The notes beneath the pieces are model-generated. The model did not search any database. It was given only the letters and a program-made list of their open reading frames with translations, and was not told the DNA's origin. 64,000 bases of DNA from Brachionus manjavacas (Eukaryota > Rotifera > Eurotatoria > Ploima > Brachionidae): positions 5,160,501-5,224,500 of the forward strand of contig JAHQIY010000001.1 in the NCBI GenBank assembly GCA_019054805.1. Direction: 5' to 3'. The first letter of the stretch is position 1. The number at the start of each line of letters is the position of its first letter. Shown here in pieces: positions 58,268 to 64,000 of the stretch. The translations under genes and the position numbers were made by a program.

Positions 58268-59362
58268 ATGAAAGCCGACAGTCCTTGCGATAAGGATGTG
58301 AAAATACTGCTCTACGAGCTAATAAACAGAGTAGCTGTGGAAGAGTTAAACGATTTTTATGATTTAAACGAGTCAAATTTGAAGCAAATGTTGCATAAAC
58401 GTGGCATCGATGAGTCTGTTGCTGAGTTGGACGAACATTTTCGGCACATAGAAGAACTAGTCACTGATGAATTGAACTCTTTTTATTTTTCAAGTGAAAA
58501 GTGTGATGCCTGTAAAACAAATTTTTCAACATTTTGGCGCCGAGTGACACGCAACAAAATAGTCTGTAATGATTGCTTTTTTGAAAAAGCCTATGTGATC
58601 TTATTCGATGATGACCATCTGAGCAAGAGGATAAAACTTGACTCGTCATCGTCAAGTAGTTCCAAACAAGCAGTCAAAAATAAGAACAAAAAAACTCTTG
58701 GAAACCAAAAGCTCAAAGGAAAACAAGCATCTAACCGACCTCTTACTCGCACTAATAAAACCCAGCTGTCTTGTGGCGAAGACATGCCACGGAAATCGGC
58801 CAGATTGAATCAAGAGTCCGAAAGCGATTGTAACCGGCGAAATAAGCTGTTTAAAAGTAAACCCCCGGTCAGAAACCAAATTTTAGTGTCCAAAATAAAT
58901 ACCAGTGATTATGTTTTTCACAGAGGCTTTTACATGCAAGTGGGAGACATTGTGGCTTTGAGGGACAAAGATGATTTGGAAAATATTTATTTTGCACAGA
59001 TTAGAGCTTTTTTGAGCGACCAGTACGGACAAAAAAGCGCTGTCATTACTTGGTTGATACCTGTTGATGAAAATTTTCAGCGGATTAAATCTTTGAAAGA
59101 TTTTGATCCTGGCTTATTTGAATTGGGACCGGCTGAGGATTTTCCTAGATCACTAGACTGCATGGAGTTTGTAGCCCGCTTGGACCACTATCCGCAGATC
59201 AAAAATGGCCTCGGATACTTTAACTTTGAGCTTAAGTTCAAAAACGATTTGCTAAGGCATAAATTTAATCTAGAGGATTTGGCTATGAAAAATTTTAGAT
59301 TCATATCGAACACGTATTCCGATAAAAATTCTGACATTAGAACTGAGATCGGCATAGAATAG
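58268..59362 (+). CDS. GATAD1: GATA zinc finger domain-containing protein 1
   Basis: A 364-aa single-exon protein. GATAD1 is a chromatin-associated factor linked to H3K4me3 reader and Sin3/HDAC complexes. The GATA-type finger is C79-x2-C82...C100-x2-C103 with 17 residues between pairs. It is followed by a Lys/Ser-rich linker with PRKSARLNQESE, then the conserved C-terminal domain: YVFHRGFYMQVGDIVALRDK, YFAQIRAFLSDQYGQKSAVI then TWLIP, FELGPAEDFPRSLDCMEFV. These match GATAD1 in order and spacing. The first ~78 residues are an acidic, helical extension not found in vertebrate GATAD1 (269 aa), where the finger is near the N-terminus. An AATAAA polyadenylation signal lies at 59458-59463. Confidence 0.92.
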   Translation: MKADSPCDKDVKILLYELINRVAVEELNDFYDLNESNLKQMLHKRGIDESVAELDEHFRHIEELVTDELNSFYFSSEKCDACKTNFSTFWRRVTRNKIVCNDCFFEKAYVILFDDDHLSKRIKLDSSSSSSSKQAVKNKNKKTLGNQKLKGKQASNRPLTRTNKTQLSCGEDMPRKSARLNQESESDCNRRNKLFKSKPPVRNQILVSKINTSDYVFHRGFYMQVGDIVALRDKDDLENIYFAQIRAFLSDQYGQKSAVITWLIPVDENFQRIKSLKDFDPGLFELGPAEDFPRSLDCMEFVARLDHYPQIKNGLGYFNFELKFKNDLLRHKFNLEDLAMKNFRFISNTYSDKNSDIRTEIGIE

Positions 59363-60496
59363 AAAGGCCAGTGGTGTTTTATGTAAATAGTGTATCTTTT
59401 GTTCTTTAGAAAGCTGACTGATTTTTTTTAATATATAAACTTTTTTGTTCACATTAAAATAAACTTCTTTAACCAAATTTTAAAAATAAATTTTTTTTTT
59501 AAATGATTTATTTAGTTTACTTTTAAAAAACTTGGTTTGAAATCCATGAAATTATTTAATTGTTAGAAATTTGCAAATGTGAAGTTCAGTAAGGACAGAA
59601 AAAATTGCTAAAGATGAGAATTTGTCACACACTAATGATATTCATAAACGATTTTAAACAAATGTATGCAAACTTACGTAAAATTTTCTGTAAACAAGCA
59701 ATTCATTTTTTAAAAATTTTCTTTCGTATTTTTTTTACCAAAGCTTTGAGAAACTAAATAAAAATTTTTATAAAAAATTTAAATAACATAAACTTTCAAA
59801 AATAAAGAAAAATTTTAATTAAGGCTGTCAAATATTACAACTGTTACTTTATTTAGATTAATTTTGAGTCTTCGTTTTTCATTTTTTTATGATTTAATGA
59901 AGTACAGTTCAAAAATTTAACCGTAATCGAAAATGTTTCAAAATTTTTGCAAAAAAAATATTGAGGGCAAGTCTGTGCAGTCAATGAATTTTTTTTAATT
60001 AAAAATTGAATTTTTATAAGTAAACATTTATATTTTTTCCAAAAAATATTAAGGTACTAAAGAAAAAATTTAATTATTTAGATTTGTTAAAAAAATTATA
60101 AAATCGTTATTTGACCGAAGTTATATCATATGAGCAGTTCCTATTAACATCTTTGATCAAACTTAAATAAATATCGTTGATTTAACTATTTAAAAAAAAA
60201 ATTTTAGCAAGATGGGAGATTTTTTTCATAAAATGATTTTATTGCCATTTAAAGACCATTTATGTAGTTTTAATTTTATTCTATCTAATTTTATAGTTCA
60301 TCTAATTTTTTTTCTTTAAAGAATTTAAGTGCTATAAAAAAATGATCTCAATTCTGAATTTTTTTTTTAATTTTAAAATAATTTTCAAGCCAATTTTAAT
60401 TTCTATTCTGATAAATTCGTACTGAACTTCACAATGCATTGAAATTATGATTTTTTTTTCTATAAATATATCTTTTATAATAAGAATAAAATTAAA
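59363..60496. other. Intergenic AT-rich DNA
   Basis: Contains the likely GATAD1 3' end and the EAPP promoter region. Minus-strand frames at 59270-59476 and 60332-60535 are AT-driven shadows. No gene. Confidence 0.4.
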
Positions 60497-61362
60497 ATGA
60501 GTTATAAATTTGACAATTATACTGGTTATGAACAAGATGACGAGTCTTCAATTGAGGACGATGCATCATGCGAGTCTGAAGGGTCGGTTTAAAATAAAAT
60601 TGAAAAATCAAAATTAAATTTTTTTTATTTTTTAGAGAAAAGGATTTCGAGAATGAATTTGGAAATTATTTGAAGTCAATAAAAAAAACTGAAATTAAAG
60701 AAAACAAATTAAAATCTTTCGAGGATGAAATGAACGAAGAATTGGACAAGTTTGTTCGTATACAAGAAGAGAAATATTTCAATGTATTGAATGGTGTAAT
60801 GAACAGCAAGCAAGAGGAAGAAAGTGATACAGACAGTGAAGCTGAATTAGAAACTGGAGTTCGAACCAAAAAGAAAAGAGAGCACTTTACAAATGATGAA
60901 TTGTTCTACGACCCTGATGCTGATGAAATGGACCAAAAATGGATAAATGAACAGAGAAATACAAATAAAAAAAATATTTCAACAGAACAACCAGAATCTG
61001 TTTTGAAAAGTGAACAAGTGAATGAAAAACCAAGCACTTCAAATCCCAATAGTGATGCAGTGCTTAATTGTCCCTGCTGCATGTCACTTGTTTGCATGGA
61101 CTGTCAACGTCATGAAAAATACCGAACTCAATTTAGAGCTATGTTCGTATTTAATTGTAACATTAAACAAGATGAACAATTAAAATATCCAAAAGAAAAA
61201 AGCAAAAAAAAGAAAAAAGATGATGATATTTCTATTGATAGAATAGATCGTTTCGATATATACAAGCCAGTCGAGTGTAAAATATGTAAAACCGAAATTG
61301 CTGTTTATGATCCAAAAGATGAAATGTATCATTTTTTTAATGTCTTAGCCAGTCACTCTTAA
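60497..61362 (+). CDS. EAPP: E2F-associated phosphoprotein
   Basis: Two exons, 60497-60582 and 60636-61362, join in phase across a 53-bp intron to give 270 aa. EAPP is a nuclear protein that binds activating E2F factors and modulates E2F-driven transcription. The N-terminal half is acidic. Family blocks are HFTNDELFYDPDADEMDQKW, NSDAVLNCPCCMSLVCMDCQ then RHEKYRTQFRAMFVFNCNI (putative zinc-binding Cys set), a Lys-rich linker, VECKICKTEIAVYDPKDEMY and the invariant end HFFNVLASHS. Exon 1 (MSYKFDNYTGYEQDDESSIE) was recovered from the splice phase; the second exon alone has no ATG at the right place. AATAAA lies at 61402-61407. Confidence 0.93.
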
Positions 61363-61764
61363 ATTTATTTTCTTAAAAAATTAAAAACTAATTCATATTT
61401 AAATAAAATGTGTAAAATACAGTACTGTAATGATTTGTTGTTTTTACTAAGTTTTTCGAAAATATACGTAAATTTACTTTTGAAATCTCAGGTTAGATTC
61501 TGAATTAAATTTTTTTGATGAATTCTCACTTTTAAAATGGCAACAAAAAGAACCATAGAATTCATGGTATACGCTAACTTTGACAAGTTCAATTTAAAAG
61601 ACTTGAATGTGACTAGCTAATTATGACAAGTTAAAGAATAATAGAGATTAATTTTACAAATTTTATTAAAGTATGTTTTAATTAGACATAAGAAAAAATG
61701 ACAAAGTTAATTGGACTAGTTTTAATTGACAAGTAAAAAAATCAATGAAATTCTAGCGTAAGGA

Positions 61765-62560
61765 CCACAAGCTGATAATCATATTTCCTGTTGTTTGTTC
61801 CCAAATGCATGACGACACACCTATCTTTGTTGAATTTAGTTTTCCATACGTCCGAGACACCGTCAAACCAATCTGTCTAGATCTGGCTTCATTTCGATCG
61901 GATCTTTTTTACGCATTACTGATCTCATCAACTTGCTATCGTTCGCTTAGGGCTTACAAAGTGAGCTGCAAACTTCCGGCATGTCATTAATGAAAATAAT
62001 GAAAAGAACAGAACCAAGTCCTGATCCTTTAGGAACGTCGCTTGTAACCGGCACCCATTCCGAAATATTTCACCGATCATGACTCGCTGCTTGGGATTGC
62101 TAAGGAAAAATTGGATCTACTTAATGAATAAGTCTGGATGAACCAAATGCAGCTAGTTTAAGTAGTATTGATGACATCTTCACAATGTAGTCCTTGATGA
62201 GCGACTCCATGATATTTCATGGAACAGAGATCAGAGAGACCGGGCGATAGTTGCTTACCATTTTTCTGTTACCCTTCTTAAGAATTGGCGTCACATTAGC
62301 TACTTTTCACTTGGTGGATCCTACGAGATCAAGGACTGCTCGAAGATGAAAGAGAGAGGCTCTGCTAGTGATTCTACACACATCTTGAGAGCATGCTTAC
62401 TCTTGTCAACTCTAGCTTTGCTTAAGTTTTGCTTATACCTTATCAGAGATCACTACATCCTCAATTGAAAAACTTAGATCAGGTCTAGCTTTTACATTGA
62501 AATTAGCCTCCGCGGTCCAGCATCTCGAAAAACAAAGTATTTTTGTCATTGATACCAATG
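61765..62560 (-). mobile_element. Decayed non-LTR retrotransposon (reverse transcriptase), minus strand
   Basis: Minus-strand fragments in order: [66 protein letters not shown] and [19 protein letters not shown] (decayed catalytic box) and KDRCVVMHLGTNNRK. The order is that of a CR1/Jockey-like RT, with many stops and frame shifts. The 61-codon plus-strand frame at 61805 is a shadow of this. Confidence 0.8.
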
Positions 62561-63318
62561 CTGCTTTAGATTAAAAGATACAGATGAAAAATATAAAATT
62601 AGAATAGCATCAAAACTAAAATAAATAAAATTTAAATTTAAGTAACGAAGGGTACTACATGTCTATGTTCATTTCAAAAAATAAATGTATAAAAGAAAAT
62701 TATTACGAAAATCTTTAATTTAATATTTTTTTTTGACTTTTTTTTAATAATTAAGTGTAATATTTTTATACGGTAAAATTTCAGAGTTTCAGAGAGTTAA
62801 ATATTCTCTTAAATATTGACCCTAAAAAGTGTTAAATACTTTGAAGGAATTGTCAAAAGTTAAGTATTTTATTTTCAAAAACCGTGATAAGTGTTAGAAA
62901 GTAAGCTTACTTTTTTCACGCTTGTTTTTTTTTAAATAGTAAGATGTGCATTTACTTTATTCGATATAGACAGACTTGTTTTTAAGTCACAGTTTTAAGT
63001 CTAAGTCACATAAATTTAAGTAAAAGTTATGACTTAAAATTTTTTTTTTTAGTGAAGTTTAGTCAAGTCAACTAATTTTCCGATTTTAAAACTAAAAAAT
63101 AAATATGATTCTTTAATTAATCCAAAAAAAAATCATTAATAATTTTTATAATTTTAAATAGAGCTTTAAAAAAATTTTGTTCCTAAACAAATAAAAGAGC
63201 TTTTTATTATTTAAAAATTTCAAAATTTTTGAAAATTTTAGAAAAAATTATAAATAAAAATCATCTGAATACATACATTTGAAAAAAGAAATAAACACTT
63301 GCTTGGAATTTCGTTCAG
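62561..63318. other. Intergenic AT-rich DNA
   Basis: No gene. Several short inverted TAAGTC/GACTTA-type repeats occur near 62960-63070 and 63420-63455 (AAGTCATTGACTTGACTTAA), otherwise featureless. Confidence 0.4.
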
Positions 63319-63388
63319 TGGATGAAAGTGTGAACTTGGTTTCTGCCGAAGAGCTGCTGAGCTCGGCTCCGCAGGAGATCAACAAACC
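63319..63388 (+). pseudogene. Orphan exon-like segment
   Basis: A 70-base GC-rich island is bounded by TTTCGTTCAG (acceptor-like) and CC|GTAAGTAA (strong donor). One frame reads DESVNLVSAEELLSSAPQEI, clearly coding-like. No partner exon is identified within the window before TRPT1 starts at 63790, and the segment is not in TRPT1 family alignments I know. It may be an exon of an unrecognised gene, a 5' exon of a gene continuing past the window, or a duplicated exon. Confidence 0.35.
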
Positions 63389-63789
63389 GTAAGTAATAAG
63401 CAATGAAAAAAAAATTTTAAGTCATTGACTTGACTTAAGACTTATGACTTAAAAACAACTCTGGATATAGATTAAATTTTTTTAAAGTAATCATTTTCTG
63501 AGTTTTCTAAATAAAGAAAATTAAAAATCTGATAAGGTATATAAATTTTATCACAGTAACTCATAAACTCGAATTTTATAAAAATTTAAGGTTAAGTTAA
63601 GTTAAATTAAAAATTAAAAATTTTATGTTCATTCAAAAGTGAATGCTAAAAATGAAAATATTTTTTCAAAGAAAAATTTCACAATTTAGGTGAAATTAAT
63701 ATTTCAAAACAATGATTTGATTTATAAATTTACTTTAAATATTAACAATTCGACAATGCATTTTAAACAAGATATTTAGGATAATTATA

Positions 63790-64000
63790 ATGGCTTCTAG
63801 GAGAACAAAATTTTCAAAAGATGTACAGATTTCAAAAGCAATGAGCTTTATTTTACGTCATGGTGCCGAAGAAGAAGGCATCGAAATAAACTCGGATGGT
63901 TTTGTAGAAGTAAATGAACTGCTGTTACATAAATCAATGAAGAATGCAAGCGTTGAGGATGTCTTAAAAATAGTTGAAAATTGTCCGAAGAAAAGATTTT
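63790..64000 (+). CDS. TRPT1: tRNA 2'-phosphotransferase (partial, 5' end)
   Basis: The open frame from ATG 63790 runs to the window edge, 70 codons visible. The TRPT1/KptA/Tpt1 family removes the 2'-phosphate left at the splice junction of ligated tRNAs, transferring it to NAD. Family signature visible: QISKAMSFILRHGAEEEGIE (S-K-x-x-S-x-x-L-R-H-x-A/P), then NSDGFVEVNELLL (D-G-F/Y-V-x-V-x-x-L-L), then VEDVLKIVENCPKKRF (R-F core). The N-terminus ASRRTKFSKD is short and basic. The NAD-binding C-terminal half lies beyond the window. An intron may lie further downstream. Confidence 0.9.
   Translation, partial: MASRRTKFSKDVQISKAMSFILRHGAEEEGIEINSDGFVEVNELLLHKSMKNASVEDVLKIVENCPKKRF

Noticed and set aside
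1-64000. CRISPR arrays, bacterial operons or prophage
   Set aside because: Spliced animal gene families, short GT-AG introns and LINE debris throughout; no regularly spaced identical repeats of CRISPR type.

Overview
The window is eukaryotic DNA from a small, very AT-rich invertebrate genome. Introns are mostly 45-60 bp (GT...AG), coding segments stand out as GC-richer islands, and decayed non-LTR retrotransposons are scattered throughout. The gene families are animal-specific (FEZ/UNC-76, Neph/Kirre Ig receptor, kappaB-Ras, CLN8, CPI-17-type PP1 inhibitor). Intron size, base composition and retroelement style resemble a monogonont rotifer such as Brachionus. That assignment is an inference, not a proof.

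Layout. 0-20 kb is repeat-rich and gene-poor. It holds a possible 3' gene end, two long intronless genes with no recognised family (2429-3649 and 14523-16178), mitochondrial ribosomal protein S18A/mL66 (minus), Tc1 and LINE fragments, an inverted-repeat element, an exactly 20-bp-spaced motif array, and a locus with a p24/TMED gene between two Gly/Tyr-rich microprotein genes. 20-25 kb is mostly dead retroelements. 25.4-30.4 kb is a FEZ/UNC-76 gene (minus) that I rebuilt from six coding exons. 34.1-35.2 kb is the farnesyl/geranylgeranyltransferase alpha subunit (plus). 38-52.5 kb is a minus-strand block: CLN8 (two exons), a PPP1R14/CPI-17-type inhibitor (four exons) and an eleven-exon Neph/Kirre-type Ig receptor whose introns carry a LINE fragment and inverted-repeat elements. 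55.2-61.4 kb is a compact plus-strand run: kappaB-Ras, lysosomal phospholipase A2 (group XV), GATAD1 and EAPP. The window closes with a LINE remnant, an orphan exon-like segment and the 5' end of tRNA 2'-phosphotransferase (TRPT1).

The genes are ordinary housekeeping, signalling and adhesion genes with no operon logic. All exon joins were chosen by eye from GT/AG sites, reading phase and family similarity, and need transcript support. The least explained items are the duplicated Gly/Tyr-rich microproteins with a conserved upstream block, the 20-bp-period motif array, several long perfect or near-perfect inverted repeats, and the two unrecognised intronless proteins.
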